Shown here in pieces: positions 55,957 to 64,000 of a stretch of DNA of 64,000 nt. This DNA comes from an uncultured Roseobacter sp. Lineage in GTDB: Bacteria > Pseudomonadota > Alphaproteobacteria > Rhodobacterales > Rhodobacteraceae. The position numbers were made by a program, and so were the translations under genes. Each line of letters opens with the position of its first letter. Positions within the stretch are counted from its first letter, which is position 1. The stretch covers positions 558,001 to 622,000 of the forward strand of contig NZ_CANLYL010000002.1 of the NCBI RefSeq assembly GCF_947495275.1, read 5' to 3'. Under the pieces are notes generated by a model, which searched no databases, was not told where the DNA came from, and was given only the letters and a program-made list of their open reading frames with translations.

Positions 55957-56633
55957 CAGGCCCTCTCTTTCTTGAAAAATGCCGCCATCTTTCGGGCGAC
56001 CAGATCGCTATCCGTTGGGTGCGCCAAGAGGTCCGTGGCACTGGCCAGAAGGGCGTCCGGCACCAGACCTTTTCCGCGCGTCCGGATCAGCCCGTCGATA
56101 AAATCCGCGCCGTATTCCGGATGCGGCTGGATCGTCCAGATGCGATCCCCGTAGAGCAGGCCTGCATGTTGACAAAAATCGCTGCGCGCAATCGTCTGGG
56201 CGGTTGCGGGTTTTTCGACAACCTGATCCTGATGCCAGGCGTTGATGGCGACGGATTTGCCATCCATCTCGTATTCCGTGCGCCCCACGGACCATCCACC
56301 CGAGAACTTTTCAACCCGCCCGCCCATGGCCTGCGCAATGATCTGATGGCCGAAACACACGCCGATCATCGGGCGATTGGCGTCGTAGGCTTCGCGAATG
56401 AAATCCTCCAGCGGCGGTATCCAGTCGTGATCTTCATAAGCGCCGTGTTTTGAGCCGGTAATCAGCCAGCCATCCGCATCCGTCACACTGTCCGGGAAGA
56501 TGCCGTCCACAACGGGCCAGCCCTGAAAGGTGAAACCGTGGCCTTGCAGCAGACGTTCAAAATACTGGTCATAGGTACCGCCCTGCATCAGTTCATCGGG
56601 CGGATGGCCTGTTATAAGAATGCCGATTTTCAT
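55956..56633 (-). CDS. Class I glutamine amidotransferase, possible gamma-glutamyl-GABA hydrolase
   Basis: A 225-residue class I glutamine amidotransferase-type hydrolase. The catalytic cysteine is in GVCFGHQ (near residue 92) and the His-Glu pair in QPHPEY. It resembles stand-alone GMP-synthase-like amidotransferases in sequence; in this context it may release the gamma-glutamyl group as PuuD does. It is between the two glutamine-synthetase-like genes, 2 bases and 1 base from them. Confidence 0.85.
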   Translation of the reverse strand: MKIGILITGHPPDELMQGGTYDQYFERLLQGHGFTFQGWPVVDGIFPDSVTDADGWLITGSKHGAYEDHDWIPPLEDFIREAYDANRPMIGVCFGHQIIAQAMGGRVEKFSGGWSVGRTEYEMDGKSVAINAWHQDQVVEKPATAQTIARSDFCQHAGLLYGDRIWTIQPHPEYGADFIDGLIRTRGKGLVPDALLASATDLLAHPTDSDLVARKMAAFFKKERA

Positions 56634-56635
56634 GG

Positions 56636-57970
56636 CTACACCGTGTCCAGATAAATGATGACCTGTTCGCTCGGGCTGAGCTCCTGCATGTAGTGCACCT
56701 CCTGCCGCTTGGTCAGCACAAGATTGCGGATCAGATCACGCGGAAAAATCCGTGCAATTTCGGGGCTGGCTTCAAACGCGTCGATGGCGGATGTCCAGTC
56801 ACCGGGTATCTGCGGCAAATCCGCCGCATAGGCGTTACCGGTGATCGGTTCCGGCGGCTCCTGCGCATCCTCGATCCCGTTGATGGCCGCCCCCAGAACT
56901 GCCGCCAGCATCAGATAAGGGTTCACGTCGCCCCCGGCCACACGGTGTTCGATCCGGCGCGCGGCGGGGCTTCCCGACGGGATGCGGATCGCGGATGTGC
57001 GATTTTCATAGGCCCAGCTTACGCCGGTGGGTGCATGGCTGCCGGGCACCATCCGGTCAAAACTGTTGGCATGCGGGGCAAAAATCAGCGCGGAACCGGG
57101 CATGGCCTTCAGACACCCTGCCACCGCATGGCGCAGCATATCCGTGCCTTCCGCGCCGCCGTTATCGAACACGTTGTTGCCTTCCGCGTCGATCACCGAA
57201 AAATGCATGTGCAGACCGGAGCCGGAATAATCCTCATAGGGTTTGGCCATGAAACTCGCAGCAAACCCATGTTTGCGGGCCATGCCCTTGACCAGCATTT
57301 TGAAGAGCCAGGCGTCATCAGCGGCGCGCAGCGCATCATCGCAATGCATCAGGTTGATCTCGAACTGACCAAGGCCCGCTTCGGAGATCGCCGTGTCCGC
57401 TGGAATGTCCATTTCTTCGCAGGCGTCATAGAGATCGGTGAAAAACGTGTCGAATTGATCCAACGCGCGCAGCGACAGAATTTCACCGGCGACGCGGCGT
57501 TTTCCGGAACGGGGCGAGGGGGGGACCTGCAGATTGCGCCCGGAATCGTCGATCAGGAAAAACTCAAGCTCGAACGCACAAACAGGGGTCAGCCCGCGCG
57601 CCTTGTACCGCTCCAATACAGCGCGCAGGGCATGGCGCGGATCACCCTCATAGGGGCGACCGTCTTCGTGAAACATCCAGATCGGCAACAACGCTGTGGG
57701 TGCATCAAGCCAGGGCATCGGCATAAAGCCGCGTTCCGTGGGTTTGAGCACGCCGTCCCTGTCGCCGCTTTCAAACACCAGTGGGCTGTCGTCGATGTCT
57801 TCGCCCCAGATGTCCAGATTGAGCACCGACATGGGAAAGCGCGTCCCGTCTTCGACGGCCTTATCCGCAAATCGCGACGGGATACGCTTGCCGCGTGCCT
57901 GTCCATTCAGATCGGATGCGGCCACACGAATGGTGCGGACCTGAGGGTTCTTGCGGAGCCAGTTCTTCAT
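56636..57970 (-). CDS. Glutamine synthetase-family gamma-glutamyl-amine ligase, copy 1
   Basis: A 444-residue paralogue of the PuuA-like enzyme further down. Motifs include CAFELEFFLIDDSG, GQFEINLMHCDD, LHMHFSVIDAEG, NSFDRMVPGSHAPTG and RIPSGSPAARRIEHRVAGGD. The two copies differ in the substrate loops, so they may serve different amines or steps. It begins 86 bases after the permease genes on the same strand. Confidence 0.88.
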   Translation of the reverse strand: MKNWLRKNPQVRTIRVAASDLNGQARGKRIPSRFADKAVEDGTRFPMSVLNLDIWGEDIDDSPLVFESGDRDGVLKPTERGFMPMPWLDAPTALLPIWMFHEDGRPYEGDPRHALRAVLERYKARGLTPVCAFELEFFLIDDSGRNLQVPPSPRSGKRRVAGEILSLRALDQFDTFFTDLYDACEEMDIPADTAISEAGLGQFEINLMHCDDALRAADDAWLFKMLVKGMARKHGFAASFMAKPYEDYSGSGLHMHFSVIDAEGNNVFDNGGAEGTDMLRHAVAGCLKAMPGSALIFAPHANSFDRMVPGSHAPTGVSWAYENRTSAIRIPSGSPAARRIEHRVAGGDVNPYLMLAAVLGAAINGIEDAQEPPEPITGNAYAADLPQIPGDWTSAIDAFEASPEIARIFPRDLIRNLVLTKRQEVHYMQELSPSEQVIIYLDTV

Positions 57971-58056
57971 AGTTCACCAAGCAGGTGGGCTGGCAAAAAG
58001 GCGCGTGTGCCTGACCCATGGCCAGCGCCACGGATAATTTGATCAAATTATGGATA

Positions 58057-58863
58057 CTACCGGATCAGGTTCGGGCGCAACCTCAATTTGCGCCGCATGT
58101 TTTGCGGCAGATGGCGGTTGAGCCGTGTGTTGATCAGGCCGAAGAGGCCCACCACCACGAGGGTCAGCAAGATGAAATAGCCCGCAAGGATCGGATAGGG
58201 CACGAAGGGGTTGAACGTCTTGTCGGCAAAATAATTCGCGTAATAGAGCGCGTCACCGCGTTGTTGCCAGGCGGGAAACCCGGAGAAAAAGACCAGTGCC
58301 GTGGCGTGAAACAGGAAAATGGCCTCGTTGGTGTAGGCAGGCCAGGCGAGCCGCAGCATGGTTGGCCAGATCACCCGTTTGAAACGCGACCAGCCGGACA
58401 TGCCGTAAGCATCTGCGGCTTCGGTGTCACCTTTGGGGATCGACAAGAGCGCACCGTAGAAGATTTCAGCGGAATAGGCTGCGGTGTTCAAAAACAGAAC
58501 GATCAGCGCGCCCAGCCAGGCGGCGGTGAAAGGGTCAAAAATCGGATAGACCGATTTCAGGTTCAAAAACAGGAAGTAACCAAAGAAAAACTGGATAAAG
58601 AGCGGCGAGCCGCGGAAGATAAAGATGAACCATTGCGCGGGTTTTCGGAAAAGTGCGCGTTTTGATGCCTTGCCCATCGCAAGTGCGGTTGCGAAGAAAA
58701 AGCCCAGACACAGCGCCAGAACACCGAAGTAGATGTTCCAGATCATCCCTGATCCGATCAGGGTGAATTGCTGACACAGGGTGAAATCTTCGCGCGGGAG
58801 TAGGCGCTCACCATATCCGATGGAGCGCAGTCCATAATCCTGAATGGTTTGCCAGCAACTCAT
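58057..58863 (-). CDS. ABC transporter permease, polar amino acid type (second)
   Basis: A 268-residue inner-membrane permease of the His/Glu/Gln/Arg (HisM-type) family with about five transmembrane segments. The EAA-like loop is EAADAYGMSGWSRFKRVIWP, which docks with the ATPase. Its ATG overlaps the end of the first permease gene by 4 bases. The pair forms the membrane heterodimer of the importer encoded in this cluster. Confidence 0.9.
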   Translation of the reverse strand: MSCWQTIQDYGLRSIGYGERLLPREDFTLCQQFTLIGSGMIWNIYFGVLALCLGFFFATALAMGKASKRALFRKPAQWFIFIFRGSPLFIQFFFGYFLFLNLKSVYPIFDPFTAAWLGALIVLFLNTAAYSAEIFYGALLSIPKGDTEAADAYGMSGWSRFKRVIWPTMLRLAWPAYTNEAIFLFHATALVFFSGFPAWQQRGDALYYANYFADKTFNPFVPYPILAGYFILLTLVVVGLFGLINTRLNRHLPQNMRRKLRLRPNLIR

Positions 58864-59666
58864 GCAGCGGCCTTTCGCTGGGCTTCACCACCGGCGGTCG
58901 CTTGTCCTCGCGTGAGCCGTGCCATCAGTTTTTCCAGAGCCACTTCCGAGATGCGGGTGAAGATCAGATAAAAGACGAGGAGCGCCAGAAAATACCACAT
59001 GCGCCAGTCGCCATGCGGATAGTCGGTGAAGCGGGGTGTTTTGGTGCCGCCAAGCTCACGCGCCCAGTAGACGATGTCTTCGACACCCAAAAGAAATAGC
59101 AAAGGTGTGGCTTTGATCAAAACCATCCAGAGATTGGACAGCCCGGGCTGGGCATAGACCCACATCTGGGGCACCAGTACACGCCAGAAAGCCTGGCGCT
59201 GTGTCATCCCATAGGCTTCCGCCGTCTCCAGTTGCGCGCGCGGGACGGCCCGCATCGCCCCGAACAGCACGTTGGCCGCAAAAGCGCCAAAAACGATGGC
59301 AAAGGTCAGGACGGCCAGCGAAAATCCGTAGGTCTCATGCACCCATTGCGGGGCATTGCCCAGCGGCATCTTGGCTGCCTGACAAACGACGAAATCATTG
59401 CCCTGCCGGATCGGTTCGGACCAGTCCGGGCAAAGCGCTTTGTGCCGCAGATATTCAATGGCCTGATCCAGCGCGATGACAAAAAACAAAAAGAAGGCGA
59501 TGTCAGGGACACCGCGCACAATGGCAATGTAAGTTTTGCCAAACCAGCGCAGCGGTGCCACGTGAGATCGGGCAGCGGAGGCACCACCAAATCCAAAAAG
59601 CAGGGCGACGGGCGCGGTAATGGCAAGCAACAGCAGCACTGTGAAGACGGACGTATAGATCGCCAT
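58860..59666 (-). CDS. ABC transporter permease, polar amino acid type (first)
   Basis: A 268-residue permease of the same family. The conserved cytoplasmic loop is ETAEAYGMTQRQAFWRVLVP, with transmembrane segments flanking it, and an N-terminal segment of unusual composition. The periplasmic loop at residues 80-110 contains two Cys. It pairs with the second permease. It is preceded by an intercistronic hairpin after the binding-protein gene. Confidence 0.9.
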   Translation of the reverse strand: MAIYTSVFTVLLLLAITAPVALLFGFGGASAARSHVAPLRWFGKTYIAIVRGVPDIAFFLFFVIALDQAIEYLRHKALCPDWSEPIRQGNDFVVCQAAKMPLGNAPQWVHETYGFSLAVLTFAIVFGAFAANVLFGAMRAVPRAQLETAEAYGMTQRQAFWRVLVPQMWVYAQPGLSNLWMVLIKATPLLFLLGVEDIVYWARELGGTKTPRFTDYPHGDWRMWYFLALLVFYLIFTRISEVALEKLMARLTRGQATAGGEAQRKAAA

Positions 59667-59765
59667 GTGCTTGCCCGTGGTCAGGTAACACGCTGTCCAC
59701 CGCCAATCTGTCAGGACGCTTGGGTCTGTACAAAAACTAAAGATAATGGCCTCGTTGGGCTAACG

Positions 59766-59786
59766 GGGGCGGCAATGCGCCGCCCC
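59766..59786 (-). other. Intercistronic hairpin after the binding-protein gene
   Basis: A perfect 8-bp stem GGGGCGGC and GCCGCCCC with loop AATGC, without a T-run on the minus strand. It probably stabilises the message of the upstream binding protein, which must be made in excess over the permeases. Confidence 0.6.
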
Positions 59787-59796
59787 TACGATCACA

Positions 59797-60525
59797 TCAG
59801 AACTGTGCGAGTTCCGGCAACCATTTGCCGATCAATTCGTTTAGCGATCCATCTTCTTTCATGGAAATGATTGCGGCGTTGAATTTCTCTTTCAGCTCCG
59901 TGTCGCTTTCACGAATACCCAAGCCGATGCCGCCGCCAATCATGACGTCTTTCTCAAGCATCATCAGATCGGCGTCCGCGTTTGCGATTTCCAGAAGGAA
60001 GGATTTATCGGCAAGCACCGCGTCCGCTTCGCCGTTCTTGACCGCTGCGACCGTTTCTTCGGGTGTCGCGAATTCCACAAGCGTTGCCGAAGACGCTGCA
60101 ATATGGCTGGCCTGAATTGTATTGGCCTGCGCCGCGATGACACCGTTGTCTACATCGGCGTCAGCAGAGGTCGCCAAATATCCGGAAGGATCCGGCAGAG
60201 TGTATTGCTCTGAGAAATCAATGACTTCGTCGCGCTCATCGGTCACGGACATGCCCGCGATGATCACGTCGTAGTTGCCGGAGACGAGATTGGGGATGAT
60301 GCTGTCCCACTCGTTGGTGACCCACTCGCAGGTCAGTTCCGCGCGTTTGCACAGCTCGTCGCCCAATTCACGCTCAAAGCCGTCAACCTCGCCGGCATCG
60401 TTGATGAAGTTATAGGGAGGGTAGGCGCCCTCCGTGCCCATGCGGATCGTTTTGGCGTGACCGTCGGCCATCGCCATACCAGCCGTCAGCGCAAAGGCCG
60501 CTGTGGTCAGGATAATGGATTTCAT
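59797..60525 (-). CDS. Periplasmic amino-acid/amine-binding protein (SBP_bac_3)
   Basis: A 242-residue solute-binding protein. The signal peptide (MKSIILTTAAFALTAGMAMA) is cleaved to start ADGHAKTIRMGTEGAYPPYN (20 residues), and GFERELGDELCKRAELTCEW and AGMSVTDERDEVIDFS give the family fold. It resembles lysine/arginine/ornithine-type binders. ATG 60525 has GGGAG 9 bases upstream. Ligand is probably a cationic amino acid or an amine. Confidence 0.92.
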   Translation of the reverse strand: MKSIILTTAAFALTAGMAMADGHAKTIRMGTEGAYPPYNFINDAGEVDGFERELGDELCKRAELTCEWVTNEWDSIIPNLVSGNYDVIIAGMSVTDERDEVIDFSEQYTLPDPSGYLATSADADVDNGVIAAQANTIQASHIAASSATLVEFATPEETVAAVKNGEADAVLADKSFLLEIANADADLMMLEKDVMIGGGIGLGIRESDTELKEKFNAAIISMKEDGSLNELIGKWLPELAQF

Positions 60526-60560
60526 TTTTGATACTCCCATTTGGTTTTTGATTTTTGGGT

Positions 60561-61337
60561 TTACGCTGCATGGGTTGCCGAGAGGAACCCCCGCAATCGT
60601 TCTGATTTGGGCGCGCCGAAAAGCGTCTCGGGTGAGCCCTGTTCTTCGATCAGGCCTTGATGCAGAAAGACCACGTGGTCGGACACATCAGCGGCCAGCT
60701 TCATATCGTGCGTCACGATGATCATGGTGCGACCCTCACTCGCCAGGTCTTTGATGACCTTGATAACTTCCTGCTCCAGTTCCGGGTCCAGCGCCGAGGT
60801 GGGCTCGTCGAACAAAAGCGCCTCGGGTTCCATGCACAGACCGCGGGCGATGGCGGCACGTTGTTGTTGTCCGCCGGACAATTGGGCGGGGTAAACGTCA
60901 CATTTGTCGCCGATACCAACTTTATCCAGATAGCCACGCGCAGCTTTCTCGACATCCGCGCGGTCACGTTTCAGAACGGTGAGGGGGGCTTCCATCACGT
61001 TTTGCAGAATGGACATATGCGCCCAAAGATTGAATTGCTGAAAGACCATCGAGAGGTTGGTCCTGATGCGCAGGACCTGCTCCGCGTCGGCTGGCCGCCG
61101 GTTATGACCGTCGCCGTGCCAAGCAACCGGTTCCCCTTTGAAAAGGATTTCGCCCTGTTGGCTATCCTCAAGGAGATTGCAACACCGCAGCAATGTGGAT
61201 TTACCGGAGCCTGAAGATCCGATAAGCGAAATCACGTGGCCTTTTGGCGCGGTAACGCTGACACCCTTTAGCACTTCCAACTGGCCGTAAGCCTTGTGCA
61301 GGTTTTTGATCTCGATAACCGGTGGTTGAGTGCTCAA
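60561..61337 (-). CDS. ABC transporter ATP-binding protein, polar amino acid type
   Basis: A 258-residue ATPase driving import. Walker A is GSSGSGKST, the signature is LSGGQQQR, Walker B is LLFDEPTS and the switch is VTHD. Relatives are the HisP/GlnQ/OccP group. It is the first gene of the eight-gene minus-strand cluster. A 7-bp-arm inverted repeat upstream (61390-61414) may control the cluster. Confidence 0.95.
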   Translation of the reverse strand: MSTQPPVIEIKNLHKAYGQLEVLKGVSVTAPKGHVISLIGSSGSGKSTLLRCCNLLEDSQQGEILFKGEPVAWHGDGHNRRPADAEQVLRIRTNLSMVFQQFNLWAHMSILQNVMEAPLTVLKRDRADVEKAARGYLDKVGIGDKCDVYPAQLSGGQQQRAAIARGLCMEPEALLFDEPTSALDPELEQEVIKVIKDLASEGRTMIIVTHDMKLAADVSDHVVFLHQGLIEEQGSPETLFGAPKSERLRGFLSATHAA

Positions 61338-61389
61338 GGCGCGTATCTCTTTGTTGATTCAAGGCGGTATAAGGGGTCAATTTTGTACG

Positions 61390-61414
61390 TTTTGCAACGC
61401 GGAATGCTGCAAAA
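61390..61414. promoter_or_regulatory. Inverted repeat upstream of the transport/gamma-glutamylation cluster
   Basis: TTTTGCA (61390-61396) and TGCAAAA (61408-61414) are perfect 7-bp arms 11 bases apart, 53 bases upstream of the first gene's start. A regulator gene is not linked. Confidence 0.5.
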
Positions 61415-61464
61415 GACCAATTCCTTTCGGAAAGAGCGCGGAATCTGACGCCCTCGGGTTGAAT

Positions 61465-62205
61465 TTATGCAGGCGGCAACGGTTCCGCGAGGTATTCAGA
61501 GGCAGGAATCCGGACGATCCCTTTGAGAAGCAACCTGGCTCTGTCCCGCGCTGAAAGAGCGTCAATCGCTGCTTTGATGATCGGGAAGAGGTGATCTGCG
61601 TCCCTTCGCAGCGACGTGATATACGGGAGGCCCGGCGTCGGGCGGGTGGACAGAAGGACACGCAACCGCCGGGGCAAAGGATGTTCGCGTTTGATCAGCG
61701 ACCAGGTTACAGCATCCAGTGCGGCAATATCGGCGCGCCCATCAGCGACCGCTTGGGCAGAAAGAAAATGGCCGCCGGTATCCAGCACATTATCGGCAAA
61801 GCTGAAACCGATGCCCTGTTCTGCAAGATGCCCTTCGATGGCGGCCCATCCTGACTGGGAGCGTACGTCGTTGCGTGCCAGGGTGGTGCCAGCGAAATCT
61901 TGCAGGGTGCGGCGCGGGTCGTTCGCGCGGATCACGACATATGATTTGTAATATCCAGGCGGGCACCCGCGAACACCGTAGTCGGGCGTGCCGACCAGCG
62001 ACACCTTGTCATGCAAGACGCTTCGGAAGGGGAGGCCGCAAGTTTGTGACAGGATGAGATTTGGGTTTTCCCAAGTGTCATGCGGATCTGAGACGCGGTC
62101 GAGTGCCTCGGGGCCTTCACCAAGCGTTTCTCTGATCAACGCCCAGAACCTGTCGTTTGCCGCCCGAGTTGTGGGCGTGTCGTACATCGGCAGGCTGGCC
62201 GTCAT
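61465..62205 (-). CDS. PhnD-like phosphate/phosphonate-type binding-fold protein without signal peptide
   Basis: A 246-residue protein with the PhnD/transferrin-like fold: SLPMYDTPTTRAANDRFW at the start, LSQTCGLPFR, GTPDYGVRGCPPGYYKSYVV and the DVRSQSGWAAIE pattern. It has no signal peptide in this reading, so it may be cytoplasmic or its start is wrong. There is no permease nearby. It is downstream of and 4 bases overlapping a TerB gene, so both are co-expressed. Confidence 0.82.
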   Translation of the reverse strand: MTASLPMYDTPTTRAANDRFWALIRETLGEGPEALDRVSDPHDTWENPNLILSQTCGLPFRSVLHDKVSLVGTPDYGVRGCPPGYYKSYVVIRANDPRRTLQDFAGTTLARNDVRSQSGWAAIEGHLAEQGIGFSFADNVLDTGGHFLSAQAVADGRADIAALDAVTWSLIKREHPLPRRLRVLLSTRPTPGLPYITSLRRDADHLFPIIKAAIDALSARDRARLLLKGIVRIPASEYLAEPLPPA

Positions 62206-62642
62206 GAAGTGCCGTCGATGGCCTGCCTTGCGAGGGCGGAATCGCGATCACTGACGCCAAGAAAGTTGGTCACCATACGCACCAGTGCGTCTTCTTCCTG
62301 CGCACGCGTGCCATCGGCCAAAACAACCTGCCAAAGCGCCTGCACAACCGCACGACGGTCTTCATAGGGCACCGCTTCCTTGATCGCGCGGGTGAAGCGC
62401 ACCGTGTCAGGGGCTTCCGCTTCCAGGGCTTCGGCCTCTGCGCGCAAAGCGCTGGTCGCTCCTGGCCCGAGACCATAGCGATGTGCGTTGATCAGGTCGA
62501 TACGCTCCTTTTCACGCAGGCTGTAATCGTTATCGGAGCGCGCAATGCGCACCAACAATGCAGTGAGGGCAAGGCGGGCATCCTCATCGGGAAGCTCGGT
62601 AGGGTCCGGCTGGGTCAAGCGTCTTAGAAAATCTGCAAACAT
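62202..62642 (-). CDS. TerB-family (tellurite resistance B-like) protein, copy 2
   Basis: A 146-residue helical protein of the TerB-like domain family. Features are LALTALLVRIARSDNDYSLREKERI (part) and YEDRRAVVQALWQVVLADGT, with Asp residues at the typical metal-binding positions. Such stand-alone proteins are common in Rhodobacterales, function unclear; tellurite resistance is only a family name. It overlaps the PhnD-like gene by 4 bases and follows a paralogue by 37 bases. Confidence 0.88.
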   Translation of the reverse strand: MFADFLRRLTQPDPTELPDEDARLALTALLVRIARSDNDYSLREKERIDLINAHRYGLGPGATSALRAEAEALEAEAPDTVRFTRAIKEAVPYEDRRAVVQALWQVVLADGTRAQEEDALVRMVTNFLGVSDRDSALARQAIDGTS

Positions 62643-62679
62643 GACGGCGATATAGTTGGATTTGGTGCCGCTGCCAATA

Positions 62680-63117
62680 TCACTTTCGCTCTAGTGCGTT
62701 TTGGCGGGCAGCAACGATGTCGGCATCGGTCAACCCCAATGCTGTTTCAATGGCCAGCAATTGCAGTTCTTCGCCTTCGTCGCGTTCACCATCGGCTAAG
62801 GCGACGGACCACATGGCATCCGCGAGCGCCCTACGGTCGCTGTAGGCGACCTCATCGCGCAGAATTTGGGCGAACTCCGGCGTACCCGGCGCATGACGTT
62901 CAAGGGCCTCGCAGGTCGCGCGCAACTTGGCGGCTTCCAGTGGTTTCAGGTCAAAAGTCGCGGCCAGTATCTTGTCGATTTGACCGACCTCTGAGGCCTG
63001 ATAGTTCTTGTCTGCAAGGGCAACGCGCACAAGCAGCGCACCAAGAGCCAGTTGCGCATTCGGTTGCGGCAGGGGTTTTGGATCGGGTTTTCTGCGGGGG
63101 AAGAGACGTTCAAACAT
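62680..63117 (-). CDS. TerB-family (tellurite resistance B-like) protein, copy 1
   Basis: A 145-residue paralogue of the gene after it. Matching blocks are LALGALLVRVALADKNYQ and YSDRRALADAMWSVALADGERDE, so the duplication is evident though diverged. A short basic N-terminus (MFERLFPRRKP) precedes the domain in this copy. Together with copy 2 and the PhnD-like protein it forms a likely operon; function unknown. Confidence 0.88.
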   Translation of the reverse strand: MFERLFPRRKPDPKPLPQPNAQLALGALLVRVALADKNYQASEVGQIDKILAATFDLKPLEAAKLRATCEALERHAPGTPEFAQILRDEVAYSDRRALADAMWSVALADGERDEGEELQLLAIETALGLTDADIVAARQNALERK

Positions 63118-63123
63118 GTGGGC

Positions 63124-63774
63124 TTAACTAAGTTCCCGGTTTTTTCCGAAGCGGAGGTTATCGAGGGCAAGCCCCTGTGGATCGGTATTGGTAATCACGA
63201 CACCGGCGATATCGGCCTCTCCGGTGGACCGGATGAAGCCAAAGGCATGTTCCCCGGCAGGTGGCAGATCCATGGTCATGATCACTGTCCCGTCGCGCCG
63301 CAGGAAAACGGCCCGGGCCTGACCTGCTTCGCCACCGCGTAGCTGGAACGAGAGCGCGGATTGATCGTCATCAAACAAAAAAGAAATCGCGCCTTCGCCT
63401 TGTGCATGCCGTTTGGGGTAACCAGCGACGCCATAGCCGTTCAAAACATTGTTCCCCTGCAAAAAGACCACGGAAAGGTTCTGACCAGCGGCACCTGGCA
63501 TCACGGTCAGAGGGGGCAACGCTCTTCCTTCGATCTGATCGTGATCGCCGTCGGGTTCAATTTTTTGCCCGGCAAAACGTTCGCCAAAAATAGCGCCTTC
63601 CAGCACCAGCAGATCTGAAACGAGATGTCCGGGGCCCCGGCTCGAATGGGTGTCATCGAAAGTGATGATACGCGTCAGTTGCAGCTCTTCGGGATCGACC
63701 AGACAAACTGCGGCGCCGCAGGCAAATGCGGCGCGGCCAAAGGTCAGTAGGATAAACGCCAAGGCAATTCGCAT
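63124..63774 (-). CDS. Secreted beta-rich protein of unknown function
   Basis: A 216-residue exported protein with signal peptide MRIALAFILLTFGRAAFA. The rest is beta-rich with SFQLRGGEAGQARAVFLRRD and the C-terminal IAGVVITNTDPQGLALDNLR, a pattern seen in extracellular proteins of PEP-CTERM and related types, but there is no PEP-CTERM anchor. Three cysteines lie near the mature N-terminus (CGAAVC). It is only 6 bases upstream of the first TerB gene, same strand. Confidence 0.7.
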   Translation of the reverse strand: MRIALAFILLTFGRAAFACGAAVCLVDPEELQLTRIITFDDTHSSRGPGHLVSDLLVLEGAIFGERFAGQKIEPDGDHDQIEGRALPPLTVMPGAAGQNLSVVFLQGNNVLNGYGVAGYPKRHAQGEGAISFLFDDDQSALSFQLRGGEAGQARAVFLRRDGTVIMTMDLPPAGEHAFGFIRSTGEADIAGVVITNTDPQGLALDNLRFGKNRELS

Positions 63775-63834
63775 AAGCACATGTTGGCACGCAAATTGAT
63801 TTCTGCCTAGTCGCGAGTGCGCCTTCGATCCTTG

Positions 63835-64000
63835 CTATTGCGGAAGTGATTGAAAGCGAGCCGACAGGCGTCGAGCCTCAGCCTCCATGCCATAGGGAGG
63901 GTTGATGATGAACATGCCGGAACCGATCATTCGGTGACCGGGTCGCGCAGGCGCGAATGTAACTTCATGTCGAAGGGCTTTTGGATACGACTTCTGTAGG
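63835..64000 (-). CDS. rlmJ: 23S rRNA (adenine-N6)-methyltransferase RlmJ, C-terminal end (partial)
   Basis: Only the last 55 codons are inside the window; the start lies beyond its right edge. The reading frame ends MIGSGMFIINPPYGMEAEAR followed by a short helix and the stop, matching the C-terminus of RlmJ, which methylates A2030 of 23S rRNA. The NPPYG segment is the methyltransferase's catalytic-type motif. It is upstream of the secreted-protein gene on the same strand with about 60 bases in between. Confidence 0.75.
   Translation of the reverse strand, partial: LQKSYPKALRHEVTFAPARPGHRMIGSGMFIINPPYGMEAEARRLSARFQSLPQ

Noticed and set aside
56693..58042. A 449-codon open frame on the plus strand opposite the first GS-like gene
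   Set aside because: Complement of a clear enzyme gene.
62202..63117. A tellurite resistance operon
   Set aside because: Only TerB-like domains are present; no terC, terD, terE or terZ partners, so the resistance name is not supported.

Overview
The window looks like a chromosomal segment of a marine Rhodobacterales bacterium (Roseobacter-group alphaproteobacterium). This is inferred from the moderately high GC, the class II (CP4-like) AroA, the cmk-rpsA-ihfB order, trpA lying apart from trpF/trpB, ThyX rather than ThyA, a DUF2237/DUF2332 neighbourhood, and a phaZ/phaC-phaP-phaR polyhydroxyalkanoate cluster. I saw no rRNA, tRNA, CRISPR array, prophage or intact insertion sequence. Most of the window is conserved core genome with short accessory patches. 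About 70 protein-coding loci are called, two of them broken by frameshifts and one cut by the right edge. Layout, left to right: aroA, cmk, a secreted protein, rpsA, a reversed stand-alone CheB, ihfB and a LapA-domain protein (1-6.2 kb); trpF-GNAT-trpB and a large hybrid histidine kinase (6.2-11.8 kb); a minus-strand run rplY, pth, DUF2332, serine hydrolase, DUF2237 (12-16 kb); lldD with a sulfotransferase, divergent from a nitroreductase-like gene and its MarR regulator, then trpA (16-20.6 kb); ychF, a large chemoreceptor next to an orphan amino-acid-type binding protein, and aspartate aminotransferase (20.7-28.7 kb); small regulators, sdhE, gloA with two DUF1194 vWA proteins, and thyX (28.7-33 kb). 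Between 33 and 36.4 kb is a patch with a broken membrane protein, a hairpin cluster, a DksA-like protein, a P450 and a cold-shock protein. Next come an apparently complete bufferin-type RiPP operon and thrS (36.4-41.4 kb), an ArsR/AHSA1 fusion regulator divergent from a hydrolase-VOC-peptidase-like set, and a tandem pair of solute-binding-like proteins, the first frameshifted (41.5-46.7 kb). The PHA cluster (46.8-52 kb) is followed by a DegT aminotransferase. A compact eight-gene minus-strand cluster holds an amino-acid/amine ABC transporter and gamma-glutamylation enzymes (53-61.3 kb). The window ends with a PhnD-like protein, two TerB proteins, a secreted protein and the end of rlmJ. How the genes work together: the 36.7-39.2 kb set encodes a secreted cysteine-rich precursor (DUF2282), an MNIO iron enzyme (DUF692), its DUF2063 partner and a DoxX membrane protein, the composition of copper-buffering bufferin systems. 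The 53-61 kb set imports a charged amino acid or amine and probably channels it through a gamma-glutamyl pathway. The PHA genes make, coat and degrade storage granules, with PhaR-type CTGC-N3-GCAG sites before phaP and phaR. Several regulators sit next to clear palindromes that are candidate operators: a twin site before the nitroreductase-like/MarR pair, and a perfect 20-bp palindrome between the ArsR fusion and its divergent genes.
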